DNA of 64,000 nt from positions 434,001 through 498,000 of the forward strand of contig JABFGG010000001.1 of assembly GCA_013112575.1 (NCBI GenBank), written 5' to 3'. Made by a program: the position numbers and the translations under genes. Origin of the DNA: Chloroflexota bacterium. GTDB lineage: Bacteria > Chloroflexota > Anaerolineae > Anaerolineales > UBA11579. Shown here piece by piece: positions 36,467 through 45,790 of this stretch (the stretch's first letter is position 1; each line of letters opens with the position of its first letter). Below the pieces are notes generated by a model, which did no database searches, was not told where the DNA came from, and worked only from the letters and a program-made list of their open reading frames with translations.

Positions 36467-37576
36467 ATGGCAAAAATCCTTATCGTTGGGAATCCATCAA
36501 GCCCGCTCATACGCCAACGCGGTCTAATTGGTCAATTAGACGGGCATGAAATCTTCTGGTTTTCAGCCGTCCGGGCAGAATTGCCAGAGGTACAAGCATT
36601 TGGATTGCCAGCGATCTTCTCAAAGTCATTCCTGGCACGGGCAGTGTTAGAACCGTTATTGTTGATGCATGCCATTCGGCTTATAAAGCCTGATTTGATC
36701 CATGTGCACTATGCTTCAAAAGGTTTTTCCGCGATTCCCTTGGCGCGCTTCCATCCCTTAGTCGTCTCGACGATGGGCAGCGATATCGCACCAACTGTCG
36801 CTTATCGTGGTATTTACGCTCCGTTCATCAAATACTTATTAGATCACGCCGATCGAATAACCACAAAATCATTGTTTATGGATGAAACATTGTTGGAGAT
36901 TGGCGATTTTGCTCATAAAATTGAACGCGTGACCTGGGGAATCGATCTGAATCATTTTGTCCTTGACCGTTCTACAAAAGAACTTCGCAAAGAATGGTCT
37001 ATTCCAGAAAAAGAATTTGTTTTCTTTGATCCAAGAGCAGCACGACCGCTATATAACAAGCATCTAATTCTTCAGGCTTTTGCTGAATACCTAAAACAGG
37101 CGGACATACCAGCCACTTTGCTTGTCGCTGAATTCAACGCTGACAAAAAATACTTGTCTCAGTTGAAAGACCTGGCTCGAGAAATGAATGTCATGCATAA
37201 GGTGCGCTTCATAAAGGATATTCCTCCTGACAATATGGCCGATTACCTTTCACTGGCAGATATCGTGATTTCAATCCCCTCCTCTGATGGTTTTCCGCAG
37301 ACACTGTATGAGGCCATGGCCTGTGGCTCCTTTCTAATCGTTAGCAACATGCCCCAATACCAACATGTATTTGAAGATGGCATAACAGCCAAATTTGTTG
37401 AGGGCGATGATGTCGATTCAATAGTAGATGGCTTAGTTTGGGCAGTTTCCCACTCAAAAGTGCGACAACGAGCTAGGGCTTTGGGAAGAGAATATGTAGA
37501 GCTTCACGCTAACCGCCAGACACAAAACGAGCTCGTCAATCAAATGTACGCGGACTTAATTGAAGTCCGCGGTTGA
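36467..37576 (+). CDS. GT4 glycosyltransferase (369 aa), duplicated at 45791
   Basis: GT-B enzyme with KILIVGNPSSPLIRQRG, PDLIHVHYASKGFSAIPLA, VSTMGSDIAPTVAYRGIYAPF, FFDPRAARPLYNKHLILQAF and SSDGFPQTLYEAMACG, the EX7E-type donor site. It is clearly paralogous to the gene at 45791-46897: VTWGIDLNHF against VTWGIDLAHF, and shared DPRAA and YNKH motifs. The two copies each head a set of large membrane proteins, so a block duplication is likely. Membrane association is not seen. Substrate unknown. Confidence 0.85.
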   Translation: MAKILIVGNPSSPLIRQRGLIGQLDGHEIFWFSAVRAELPEVQAFGLPAIFSKSFLARAVLEPLLLMHAIRLIKPDLIHVHYASKGFSAIPLARFHPLVVSTMGSDIAPTVAYRGIYAPFIKYLLDHADRITTKSLFMDETLLEIGDFAHKIERVTWGIDLNHFVLDRSTKELRKEWSIPEKEFVFFDPRAARPLYNKHLILQAFAEYLKQADIPATLLVAEFNADKKYLSQLKDLAREMNVMHKVRFIKDIPPDNMADYLSLADIVISIPSSDGFPQTLYEAMACGSFLIVSNMPQYQHVFEDGITAKFVEGDDVDSIVDGLVWAVSHSKVRQRARALGREYVELHANRQTQNELVNQMYADLIEVRG

Positions 37577-37589
37577 TTTTGAATATTCA

Positions 37590-38705
37590 ATGAAAGTGGT
37601 TACTGTTGTTGGAGCTCGTCCCCAATTCATCAAGCTGGCACCTGTATCAAAAGCTTTGAGAGTCGCTGATGGGATAAAGGAAACCTTAGTTCACACAGGC
37701 CAACACTATGATAAAGGTCTGTCTGAAGTGTTTTTTGAGGAATTAGACATTCGCTCACCTAATTATCATCTGGACATTGGCTCAAGTTCGCATGCGCAGC
37801 AAACTGGCAAGATGATGATCGCCCTTGAGCGGATTCTGGAAACCGAAAAACCTGATTGGGTCTTGGTATACGGGGACACAAACTCAACCTTGGCGGGAGC
37901 ACTTGCGGCGTCAAAGCTTAATATTCGTGTGGCCCACGTTGAGGCTGGCCTAAGATCTTATAATCGGCGCATGCCTGAAGAGCTAAACCGGATATTAACG
38001 GACCATGCTTCAGACCTGTTATTTTCCCCTACAAAAGTTGCCCAGGGAAATCTGATAGCGGAGGGTATTTCAAAAAGCAAAGCAATCAAGGTGGGCGATG
38101 TGATGTATGATGCAACCTTGTTGTTTAGAGAGAAGGCCGAGAAGCACAGCCGTATCCTGGAACGCTTAAAACTCACATCAAATGATTATATTCTGGCGAC
38201 GGCTCATCGAGCCGAGAATACTGATAATGTAGAGAGATTGCAGGCGATTTTTGAAAGCTTGAAAATGATAGGAGAAAAGCATCAGGTCGTATTTCCAGTA
38301 CATCCCCGGACGGAAAAAGTCTTGGAGCAGCATTTCGGTGTAATTCGATCTGATTCTTACAAGAGCTTACAATTAATCGCGCCAGTTGGTTACCTTGATA
38401 TGTTGAAGTTGATCGGTAATGCGGGTTTGGTGCTGACTGACTCTGGCGGCATACAGAAAGAAGCCTATTTCTTGAAGACGCTCTGTATTACTTTGCGCGA
38501 TGAAACCGAATGGGTCGAACTTGTCGATACGGGTTGGAATAGGATTGTCCCACCCCGTAGCACACAAGACATTGTCACCGCTGTGGAAATGGTGATGGGA
38601 GTGGCATTCAAAGAACTAACATATCCAGCATTGTATGGGGATGGGAAAGCAGCACAGAAGATAGCGAACGCCTTCACAGGGCAGGAGCCTGCTGTTGGTG
38701 GATAG
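37590..38705 (+). CDS. UDP-GlcNAc 2-epimerase family (WbpI/WecB-like), 371 aa
   Basis: Non-hydrolysing UDP-N-acetylglucosamine 2-epimerase fold: VVTVVGARPQFIKLAPVSKAL at the N-terminus, VHTGQHYDKGLSEVFF near 38, VYGDTNSTLAGALAASKL near 90, HVEAGLRSYNRRMPEELNR near 112-130, LTDSGGIQKEAYFL near 277 and DETEWVELV near 297. The ARPQ, HTGQHYD and EAGLRS motifs match the family. The RRMPEE loop and GDVMYDA segment read closer to WbpI-like members than to WecB, but this is a judgement by eye. It would give UDP-ManNAc(3NAc)A or UDP-ManNAc. The start at the ATG at 37590 is 13 bases after the GT stop; the upstream frame to 37560 overlaps that gene. Confidence 0.88.
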   Translation: MKVVTVVGARPQFIKLAPVSKALRVADGIKETLVHTGQHYDKGLSEVFFEELDIRSPNYHLDIGSSSHAQQTGKMMIALERILETEKPDWVLVYGDTNSTLAGALAASKLNIRVAHVEAGLRSYNRRMPEELNRILTDHASDLLFSPTKVAQGNLIAEGISKSKAIKVGDVMYDATLLFREKAEKHSRILERLKLTSNDYILATAHRAENTDNVERLQAIFESLKMIGEKHQVVFPVHPRTEKVLEQHFGVIRSDSYKSLQLIAPVGYLDMLKLIGNAGLVLTDSGGIQKEAYFLKTLCITLRDETEWVELVDTGWNRIVPPRSTQDIVTAVEMVMGVAFKELTYPALYGDGKAAQKIANAFTGQEPAVGG

Positions 38706-40386
38706 TAGATCCGTTGGGCGAGAGTGGTTGGGCCAAAGGTTGCGGACGCACATCATAGCGCTGTTTGCCATTGTGTTGCTGGGCATCGTCTTGCGACTAT
38801 ATTTCTTTACGGGCATGGTGCGGGGCGATGATTTTAACTATGCTCATACTGCGTATGAATTGGCTCAAGGGCGCTCTCCCCTGGGAATTTGGGCCGGCTC
38901 ATCCCGGATAGGGATGTATCTCCCGGTCAGCATTTTATATTTTCTGTTTGGGCCTTCAGAAGTGACTACCCTGGCATATCCCTTCGCAATGTCAATTTCC
39001 AGCATTTTGTTGGTTTATGGACTAGGGCGCATGTTCTCCACACCAGAGGCTGGCCTGCTGGCTGCTTGGCTATGGGCTATGTTTCCGCTTGACATCTTTT
39101 TGGCGAGTGATCTTCTCCCTGACGGATTGGTAGCTACATTTTCTACTGCTGCAGTGTTCTTCATGTTGTTTGCACTAAAACAATCCACTCGAACGCGTTT
39201 CGTATGGTTATTTGTCAGCTTGACCTGCATATCGTGGTCAATCCTGATCAAACCCATTGCTATTATTCCCTTGATCTTCATCGTTGGGTATTTGTTTTTT
39301 TACTGGTACCAAACTAGTATGGGTAGTCTGAAGTCGAAGATTGGGAGCAAGGGGCAAATGCCTCAGCATAGCATTCTGCTCCTGGTGGTTATTGTGGGAG
39401 TAATTGCAATATTGATCTATGGTCAACTCCAAACGCGCCCCTTCCTGGTTACGCTGGCGAGAACAGCGCATGATACTAGCCAGTTTATTTTGCAGGGCCA
39501 AATCGATTATGAGATTTCTGGTTTGAATGATGTTTCTGGTAATTTACAAAACACGAATTTGCTGATCTCTTTGACCCCTCTTTTTTTGGTTTCCATTGCT
39601 TATTCTCTTTTTGCGAGGCGGGCCGAATACTATTTCCCCTTAGCATGGTTTGGGAGCTTATTTTTTCTTTACGAGTGGGTATCGGTGTCACTCAACCCCC
39701 TGGTATACAAGCCGATCGAGTCATTTGTTGAAGCCCGTAGTGCTTTGTTCATGTTTGTGCCACTAATCATTGTCGCGGGGGGATACCTCTCGCTTCTCAT
39801 AAGCAAGAAAACTATCGAAAAGTTCTTGCTGGCGCTGTCTTTTGGTCTAATCCTGGTTGTTTTAGCCGCCGGCAATTTCTTGCCCAACTGGGAGCAGGGT
39901 AGTTTTCTGGCATCAACAATCGTTTTGGTTGGGATAGCCTCATTGCTGATGCCCTATTTGCTAACGGTCAAGGAGCAGGTCTATAAAAACCTGGGTGTAG
40001 ACTTGTTTTTGATCGTGCTGGCATTGGCTTTGCTTTCTCCAACACCACCCTTTCACGCCAGCAGCTTTGCTTCTCGAAGGCAAGGATTGGCTAATCTGCG
40101 TTTGGCTGCCAGTGAGATTTCCATTGATCAAGATTCCAATATCCACACGAATGCCCCCCTCCAATTGAATTATGCAAGTAGTTTCTGCTTCGGATATGAT
40201 TGGTCACAGTCAGGACAGGGCCAATTTCGCATTTTCGTTATCAATACTATGGAGATGTCCCTTGGAGATATTGTGGTTTTCTTAGGCGAGGTCGATGGGG
40301 TTCCTCCAAACTGGCAACTCAGCCAGCGCTTTGGGCAAGCCCCACAAAGTTCAGTGTTTGTTTTTGAGGTTGTGGAGCAACCTTAG
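38695..40386 (+). CDS. GT-C/PMT-like membrane glycosyltransferase A1 (563 aa)
   Basis: Integral membrane protein with about 11-13 hydrophobic segments and an extracellular C-terminal part, like GT39/ArnT-type GT-C enzymes that use polyprenyl-phosphate sugars. An early acidic loop after TM1 reads FFTGMVRGDDFNYAH (Asp pair near 43-44), the usual catalytic position, and LASDLLPDGL near 142 follows. It is clearly homologous throughout to 46915-48594, which carries the same FTGMVRGDDFNYAH. The start is TTG 38695 with AGGAG seven bases upstream; it overlaps the epimerase by 11 bases. The real activity could be glycosyl transfer or chain-length control; family membership is by topology and motif. 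Confidence 0.72.
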   Translation: MVDSRSVGREWLGQRLRTHIIALFAIVLLGIVLRLYFFTGMVRGDDFNYAHTAYELAQGRSPLGIWAGSSRIGMYLPVSILYFLFGPSEVTTLAYPFAMSISSILLVYGLGRMFSTPEAGLLAAWLWAMFPLDIFLASDLLPDGLVATFSTAAVFFMLFALKQSTRTRFVWLFVSLTCISWSILIKPIAIIPLIFIVGYLFFYWYQTSMGSLKSKIGSKGQMPQHSILLLVVIVGVIAILIYGQLQTRPFLVTLARTAHDTSQFILQGQIDYEISGLNDVSGNLQNTNLLISLTPLFLVSIAYSLFARRAEYYFPLAWFGSLFFLYEWVSVSLNPLVYKPIESFVEARSALFMFVPLIIVAGGYLSLLISKKTIEKFLLALSFGLILVVLAAGNFLPNWEQGSFLASTIVLVGIASLLMPYLLTVKEQVYKNLGVDLFLIVLALALLSPTPPFHASSFASRRQGLANLRLAASEISIDQDSNIHTNAPLQLNYASSFCFGYDWSQSGQGQFRIFVINTMEMSLGDIVVFLGEVDGVPPNWQLSQRFGQAPQSSVFVFEVVEQP

Positions 40387-40410
40387 GTCGCTGCCTTCAA
40401 GCCATTTGAA

Positions 40411-42618
40411 ATGAAGTACTTTAAACGCTACCAGAGTTTGATATACCTCCCACTACTATTACTGTCTGCGACTGGTGTGCGTTTATTCTTCTTTGTGGGG
40501 ATGTATTCAAGCCGGAGCGTTGAAGAGGCGCACCTGGCCTACCGCATTGTCGGGGCATTTAAAGAGTTGGCACAGCAACCTTCAGTCAGGAGCATTCCTG
40601 GAGCAACGGTTGATCTCTTAGACCAGTTCGGCATCCGCGACATCCTTGCGCATTTTCCAACTGGCTTGCTCTATCAGATTGGCGGAGTAAATGATTACAC
40701 GACGCTGGCTTTGCCTTTCTTGCTTTCCATAGCCAGCGTGGCCCTAGTTTACTTGCTGGGGCGACGGTTGTTTGGAGACCATGTTGCATTTTTAGCATCT
40801 TTATCTTTCTCATTGGTTCCGACTGGGGTAGCCAACGCAACTGTCTACCAGGTTGAGAATTTGGTATTCGGTTTTGCGTTAATAGTTTTGTTTTTGATCT
40901 GGCGCGTCGATGATCTCAAGCTCACATCAAAATCAGCCATGCTGATTCTTTTATGGCCCCTCTTAGCTGTGATCAGCGTTTATGTAGGTGTCTTGTTATT
41001 GCTTATATTTGCTATCAAACAAACCTACACTAAAAAAAAGCAGCTTATTTCGCCTCTTTTAGGCCTCTTTCTTTTCTTCGGGACTGTTTTAATTTTTGGA
41101 AATGGGGAGGCCGCCCTGGCAGCTTATCAGGAATGGATTTCCCTGCCTGAAAACTTCTTGTTCCTGCCGCTACTGGTGATTTCAATCGTACAAGCAGTAA
41201 CAGGTGAAAATAGCCAGACTCGTTTGGTGGGAATTGTCCTTGTGACGATTACTCTTGCTCTTCTAGTTTCATCTTTGTTGCCTTCTATCACCCCAAGTGA
41301 AGTAAGTGTGATCTCCTTATTATGGGTGGCTGTTTTACTTATCTCCTGGAGCGATTATCTCGTAGAGCGTTTGCAGACTCGACTGGGGCCATGGGCTTCT
41401 ATTGTTCTTCCATTTCTAACCATCATTTTGACCTGGTTCCTGCGCCAGGGATTTGACATCCTGATAGTTGCCTCCCCGGGCCTTTCAATTAGCTATATCC
41501 AATACTCGCTTGGCCTATTGGCCCAAGTTGTGATGGGGCTCTTGTTTGTTGGAATTGTGACCAGCCCGCTACTGATAAATCGAAGTGTCGAAAGGCTAGC
41601 CAATCGTTTCGGGTTGTTTATTAGCACCGGTTTGATCTTCGTTTTGCTTTCTTTTTCCGGGTCTACAGTCAGCCAGTACCGGCAAAACTGGATGGCATCC
41701 TACCAAACGATTTTGGCCATCAAAGAGCTTGGCAGTGAACTGCCTCTGATCACCGAAGACCTGGTTTTTACGGATCACATATTTTATATGAATGGTTTCG
41801 AACGCGTCACAAATTTTTCCAAAATTGATTATCCGGAAATTCTTGGGGTTGAAGAGGGCATGGTAGTATTGCCAGAATTCCGCATTAGTGAAGTACCTCC
41901 AAATTGGGTCTTGATTGACAGTTTGGGTGAGATGGGTAAAAAGAGATTATTACTCTATCAGGTGCTCAGTAATGAAAAAGCCAACGATGGCCTTGAATAT
42001 GCAAAATCTTTGGTCGAGACTAATCCCTCGCCAGAAAGTTACCAGCAACTATATGCTATTCTGATTCATCAAGGGAAGCGTTGCGAAGCTTATGCAGTAT
42101 GGATGGAGGCCAGATCACTAGGTTATTTGAGCGACGACTATATTATTGTTGATCCAACGGCAACGTGTTTGACAAATCCATCAAGTCATAACCTGGTTGG
42201 CGCACTTGACCAGCGCGATGCCTATTACACAAGTTATCTGCAGTACCGTCCGGCCGAAGAAACTCAGGTGGATAGTGGCTCATTACAATTGGCACATAAG
42301 TACAACTATTACTTTGACCCACGGACATTTGATTTGACTTATCCACTTGAGGGCCGAGGTTTCTACGTGTATTCTATGGACTTGCGTAGCCAAAACCCTG
42401 TTTATGCCCTTTATTGGAGAATTGGCGACCAGGAAAACTACGTGACTCAAACTATTGCCAATGAGTGGACAAGCTTTGCCGTGCTATTGTATATTCCTGA
42501 AGACGCTGAGAAGTTACAGGATGTCCACGTCTCTCCCGCACTTTTTGACCACCTGGGTTTTGTTGAAATTAAAGATGTGGGTTTGTTTGCGATCAATCAC
42601 GATGAAATTGTCCGATAA
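40411..42618 (+). CDS. GT-C-like membrane protein A2 with C-terminal soluble domain (735 aa)
   Basis: The first 440 residues hold about 11-12 hydrophobic segments. The final 280 residues are soluble: a helical TPR-like part (ESYQQLYAILIHQGKRCEAY) followed by a beta-rich part ending SPALFDHLGFVEIKDV. The same soluble domain, with SPVLFDHLGFVDLADW, ends the paralogue at 48598-50838. Unlike A1 it lacks the acidic GDD loop after TM1 (FFVGMYSSRSVEEAH), so it may be non-catalytic or use another site. It lies next to A1 and probably works with it at the membrane. I do not recognise the domain pair and would treat it as uncharacterised. Confidence 0.6.
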   Translation: MKYFKRYQSLIYLPLLLLSATGVRLFFFVGMYSSRSVEEAHLAYRIVGAFKELAQQPSVRSIPGATVDLLDQFGIRDILAHFPTGLLYQIGGVNDYTTLALPFLLSIASVALVYLLGRRLFGDHVAFLASLSFSLVPTGVANATVYQVENLVFGFALIVLFLIWRVDDLKLTSKSAMLILLWPLLAVISVYVGVLLLLIFAIKQTYTKKKQLISPLLGLFLFFGTVLIFGNGEAALAAYQEWISLPENFLFLPLLVISIVQAVTGENSQTRLVGIVLVTITLALLVSSLLPSITPSEVSVISLLWVAVLLISWSDYLVERLQTRLGPWASIVLPFLTIILTWFLRQGFDILIVASPGLSISYIQYSLGLLAQVVMGLLFVGIVTSPLLINRSVERLANRFGLFISTGLIFVLLSFSGSTVSQYRQNWMASYQTILAIKELGSELPLITEDLVFTDHIFYMNGFERVTNFSKIDYPEILGVEEGMVVLPEFRISEVPPNWVLIDSLGEMGKKRLLLYQVLSNEKANDGLEYAKSLVETNPSPESYQQLYAILIHQGKRCEAYAVWMEARSLGYLSDDYIIVDPTATCLTNPSSHNLVGALDQRDAYYTSYLQYRPAEETQVDSGSLQLAHKYNYYFDPRTFDLTYPLEGRGFYVYSMDLRSQNPVYALYWRIGDQENYVTQTIANEWTSFAVLLYIPEDAEKLQDVHVSPALFDHLGFVEIKDVGLFAINHDEIVR

Positions 42619-42682
42619 TATTGAGGCTGATGCTTATGGTCCGCCCAAAAAATGAATAATTCGTTTATGAGGAATAGCTATT

Positions 42683-43579
42683 TTGAAGTCTACTGAAGAG
42701 CAAATTTACTGCTCACTGATCATCCCTGCCTACAATGAGGAAACTGTAATTGGAACGGTGGTCACCTCCTCAATAAAGGTATTGGAGTCCTTGGATACTG
42801 CTTACGAACTGCTCGTTATTGATGATGGTAGCAGAGATCGTACAGCGCAAGTCGCCGAAGCAACAGGCGCTAAGGTTATTCGCCATCCTTATAACATCGG
42901 TAACGGCGCTGCTGTCAAAACGGGGATTCGTGCTGCAAACGGTGAGGTAGTTGTCTTGATGGATGGCGATGGGCAGCATACGCCTGAAGACATCCAAAGA
43001 CTGCTTGAAAAAATGCAGGATTACCATATGGTGGTCGGAGCGCGCACCGCTCAGTCCGAAACCGCATGGTATCGGGATTGGGCGAATAAAGTCTACAATC
43101 TTTTTGCCACCTATGTTTGCGGGCGAAAAATTGATGACCTTACTTCTGGATTCAGGGCCATAAAAACCGATGTCGCCAAAGGCTTTGTGTATCTTTTGCC
43201 AAATACGTTTTCATATCCATCTACGATCACACTGGCCGTCGTACGTGCAGGCTATAGCTTGACCTATATTCCTATCCAAACGAACAAACGAATTGGACGC
43301 AGCAAGATTCGTCTGTTACCCGATGGACTTCGATTCTTGAGCATAATTTTGCGTATCACCGTTTTTTTTGCACCATTGAAGGTTTTCTTGCCAATGAGCT
43401 TCGCGATTTTTATGTTTGGGATTGCCTGGTGGATATACAATTATTTTGTGAACCAGACTTTCCCGCCTGCGGCAGTCTTGTCGTTATTAATCAGCATCGT
43501 CATTTTTACTATTGGGCTTGTGTCTGAGCAAATCTCATATTTGCGTTACCAACAAGACCCGGGAATTACCCATAAATGA
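42683..43579 (+). CDS. DPM1-like GT2 polyprenyl-phosphate glycosyltransferase (298 aa)
   Basis: GT2 family. It has a GT-A domain with SLIIPAYNEETVIGTVV, LLVIDDGSRDRT, VVVLMDGDGQHTPEDI (DxD at the DGDGQH position) and DLTSGFRAI near 150-160, then two C-terminal hydrophobic segments (about 230-252 and 258-285). This is the layout of dolichol- or polyprenyl-phosphate mannose/GlcNAc synthases (DPM1, ArnC-like). It would charge a lipid carrier to feed the neighbouring GT-C-like proteins. It starts with TTG 42683, with GAGGA nine bases before it. The following gene overlaps by four bases. Confidence 0.83.
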   Translation: MKSTEEQIYCSLIIPAYNEETVIGTVVTSSIKVLESLDTAYELLVIDDGSRDRTAQVAEATGAKVIRHPYNIGNGAAVKTGIRAANGEVVVLMDGDGQHTPEDIQRLLEKMQDYHMVVGARTAQSETAWYRDWANKVYNLFATYVCGRKIDDLTSGFRAIKTDVAKGFVYLLPNTFSYPSTITLAVVRAGYSLTYIPIQTNKRIGRSKIRLLPDGLRFLSIILRITVFFAPLKVFLPMSFAIFMFGIAWWIYNYFVNQTFPPAAVLSLLISIVIFTIGLVSEQISYLRYQQDPGITHK

Positions 43580-44613
43580 GAGTGCTGGTTGATATCTCGC
43601 ATCCGGCCCATTTCCACTTCTTTAAATATGTAATAGAAGCTTGGCGTCAACGCGGACATCAGGTAACGATCGCTTCACGTGATAAAGATATTACTTTGGA
43701 GTTGCTGGATGCTGCTAAAGAAAACCACTATCCACTAAGCACAGCTCGTCGGGGAGTGTTTGGTTTAGGGGTTGAATTATTGGAGCATGAAAGCGCCCTA
43801 TACCGTCTGGTAAAGGAACATAAACCTGATGTACTCTTGCAGGTGGGGGGCACATTCATTGTGCATGTCGGGCGGCTCACTGGAACCAAGAGCATCGTGT
43901 TCTACGATACTGAAAATGCAACCGTGTCCAACTTTATTACTTATCCCTTTGCCGATGCGATTTGTACGCCCGCGAGTTATAAGGGTGATATTGGTGCAAA
44001 GCATGTGCGATACGATGGCTTTCAGGAATTAGCATATCTACACCCCAACTGGTTCGTGCCTGATAAAAGCGTTTTAGACCGGGTTGGTGTGGAGGATGGC
44101 AATCCATTTTCACTGGTACGTTTTGTAGGATGGGATTCTGGGCATGATGTAAACCTCAATGGCTTTTCGAGAAGAGGCAAGGAACAACTCATTTCTGAAT
44201 TAGCTGCTTTGGGAAAAGTCTTTATTTCTTCCGAGGGGTCACTCCCGCTATCTTTGCAAAACTATGAACTTGACCTGCCGAAATCAGAAATCCATCATCT
44301 CATGGCCTTTGCCAATCTTTGTGTTGGAGAGAGCGCTACAATGGCTTCTGAGGCTGCAATTTTGGGAACCCCGGCGGTATTTCTTTCACCTGTTGGGCGC
44401 GGTTACACTGACGAGCAGGAGCAAAAATATGGATTGGTTTATAACTACGACGCGCAAAGCGAGGATGAGGCCATCTCGCGGGCCGTAGAACTTTTCGCTG
44501 ATACCGAGATCAAAAAGAAGTGGCTGCCCAAACGTGAAATGCTTTTGGCAGATAAAATCGATGTAACTGCATGGATGGTAGATTTTGTTGAAGAATTCGT
44601 TAAGAAACCATGA
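43576..44613 (+). CDS. DUF354-like GT-B protein (345 aa)
   Basis: Matches the DUF354 pattern: RVLVDISHPAHFHFFKYVIEAW with basic helix, VTIASRDKDITLELL, SAVLLVGGTF-like LLQVGGTFIVHVGRL, KSIVFYDTEN near 108, and a C-terminal UDP-sugar-site-like segment GESATMASEAAILGTPAVF near 253. DUF354 proteins have a GT-B fold resembling UDP-GlcNAc 2-epimerases and glycosyltransferases; their reaction is not established. It overlaps the GT2 gene by four bases (ATGA) and the barrel protein by 29 bases, so the trio is tightly coupled. Unknown sugar step between lipid charging and transfer. Confidence 0.75.
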   Translation: MRVLVDISHPAHFHFFKYVIEAWRQRGHQVTIASRDKDITLELLDAAKENHYPLSTARRGVFGLGVELLEHESALYRLVKEHKPDVLLQVGGTFIVHVGRLTGTKSIVFYDTENATVSNFITYPFADAICTPASYKGDIGAKHVRYDGFQELAYLHPNWFVPDKSVLDRVGVEDGNPFSLVRFVGWDSGHDVNLNGFSRRGKEQLISELAALGKVFISSEGSLPLSLQNYELDLPKSEIHHLMAFANLCVGESATMASEAAILGTPAVFLSPVGRGYTDEQEQKYGLVYNYDAQSEDEAISRAVELFADTEIKKKWLPKREMLLADKIDVTAWMVDFVEEFVKKP

Positions 44614-45787
44614 TACGCCCAAGTTCAAACAGGCTCTGACTGCTGTCCTGGAAAGGAGCCATGCTGCAGATTTTGTGGGTTATGGCAAATTTGATGCGCT
44701 AAATAGCCCTATCCTAAAAACATTTAGCTTAGATAACAAATGGTTGCGGCTCATCGCCAGCCAAGCGGTAAAGTTATCACCTGTAAACATCCGTCCCTTC
44801 CTGGCTGTTAAGCAATATAAGAATCCCAAAGGAATGGCCTTGTTTGCGAGAGCCTATTTAAATCAGTATCTGCTGACAGGCAAAGAAAGCGATGCAAATC
44901 TTGGGAAATATTGTTTGGATTGGCTTGCAGAGAATGCTTCGCCAGGCTTCTCAGGAGCCTGTTGGGGGTACCTCTGGGATTGGCAAGATCTGGGGTTTTA
45001 TGCGCCTTTCGGTTCCCCAAATTGTGTTGTGACGACTTTTGTGGGACAGGCATTGCTGGATGGTTATGAAAGACTTGGTTCTGAACAGTATTTGGAACTG
45101 GCGCGTAGTTCAGTTGATTTTATTCTCAATGACTTAAAAGTCCTTTATGAAGACGAAGAAATGAAATGCCTTAGCTATGTTCCTGATGTATCCATTCAGA
45201 TGGTTGTAATGGATGTAAGTGCATTGGCCGGAGCTTTCATTGCCCGGGTAGTGGCCCACACAGGTGAAGCTCACTTAATGGATGAAGCGCAGGCTCTGCT
45301 AAATTACGTGGTTAATAAACAGACCGACTATGGGGCCTGGTTCTATACACATCCGGCAGGTGACTCGCCGGTTAAACACGATAATTATCATACCGGTTTC
45401 ATTCTGAATACCCTCCTGGTTTATGAAAAGGCGTCAAATGATGTGCGCTTCCGAGATGCCTACCGCAGGGGTTTAGATTTTTATGCAGATCAGTTGTTTA
45501 TGCCAGATGGCGCCCCCAAATGGATGAGCGACAAACAGTACCCGTACGATATCCATGGAGCCGCGACAGGCATTGGCACCTTCGCGCGCGCCGCTCGTTT
45601 TGAAGACCCCAAATGGCTTATGCAGGCTGAAAAGCTGGCACATTGGGCCATCGACAGGATGCAAAAACCTGACGGGAACTTTAGATACCAACGTGGACGT
45701 TTCATGACCAAGCACTTCACACTGATGCGCTGGTGTAACGCCTGGACGTCATTTGGTTTGAGTGAACTTTTACTGGCGTATGATTGA
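44585..45787 (+). CDS. Alpha/alpha-barrel protein, six-hairpin glycosidase-like (400 aa)
   Basis: Helix-rich protein with repeating aromatic motifs of a six-hairpin toroid: GACWGYLWDWQDLGFYAPFG near 120, GSPNCVVTTFVGQALLDGYE near 139, DNYHTGFILNTLLVYEKAS near 261, and YPYDIHGAATGIGTFARAAR near 319. Such folds occur in glucuronyl hydrolases, heparinase-like lyases and D-glucuronyl C5-epimerases. An unsaturated-uronyl or epimerase role is attractive in a locus rich in uronic-acid genes, but no catalytic residues can be assigned. No signal peptide is visible. Starts are TTG 44585 or TTG 44588, inside the preceding gene. It ends three bases before the second GT4 copy. Confidence 0.6.
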   Translation: MLKNSLRNHDTPKFKQALTAVLERSHAADFVGYGKFDALNSPILKTFSLDNKWLRLIASQAVKLSPVNIRPFLAVKQYKNPKGMALFARAYLNQYLLTGKESDANLGKYCLDWLAENASPGFSGACWGYLWDWQDLGFYAPFGSPNCVVTTFVGQALLDGYERLGSEQYLELARSSVDFILNDLKVLYEDEEMKCLSYVPDVSIQMVVMDVSALAGAFIARVVAHTGEAHLMDEAQALLNYVVNKQTDYGAWFYTHPAGDSPVKHDNYHTGFILNTLLVYEKASNDVRFRDAYRRGLDFYADQLFMPDGAPKWMSDKQYPYDIHGAATGIGTFARAARFEDPKWLMQAEKLAHWAIDRMQKPDGNFRYQRGRFMTKHFTLMRWCNAWTSFGLSELLLAYD

Positions 45788-45790
45788 TTT

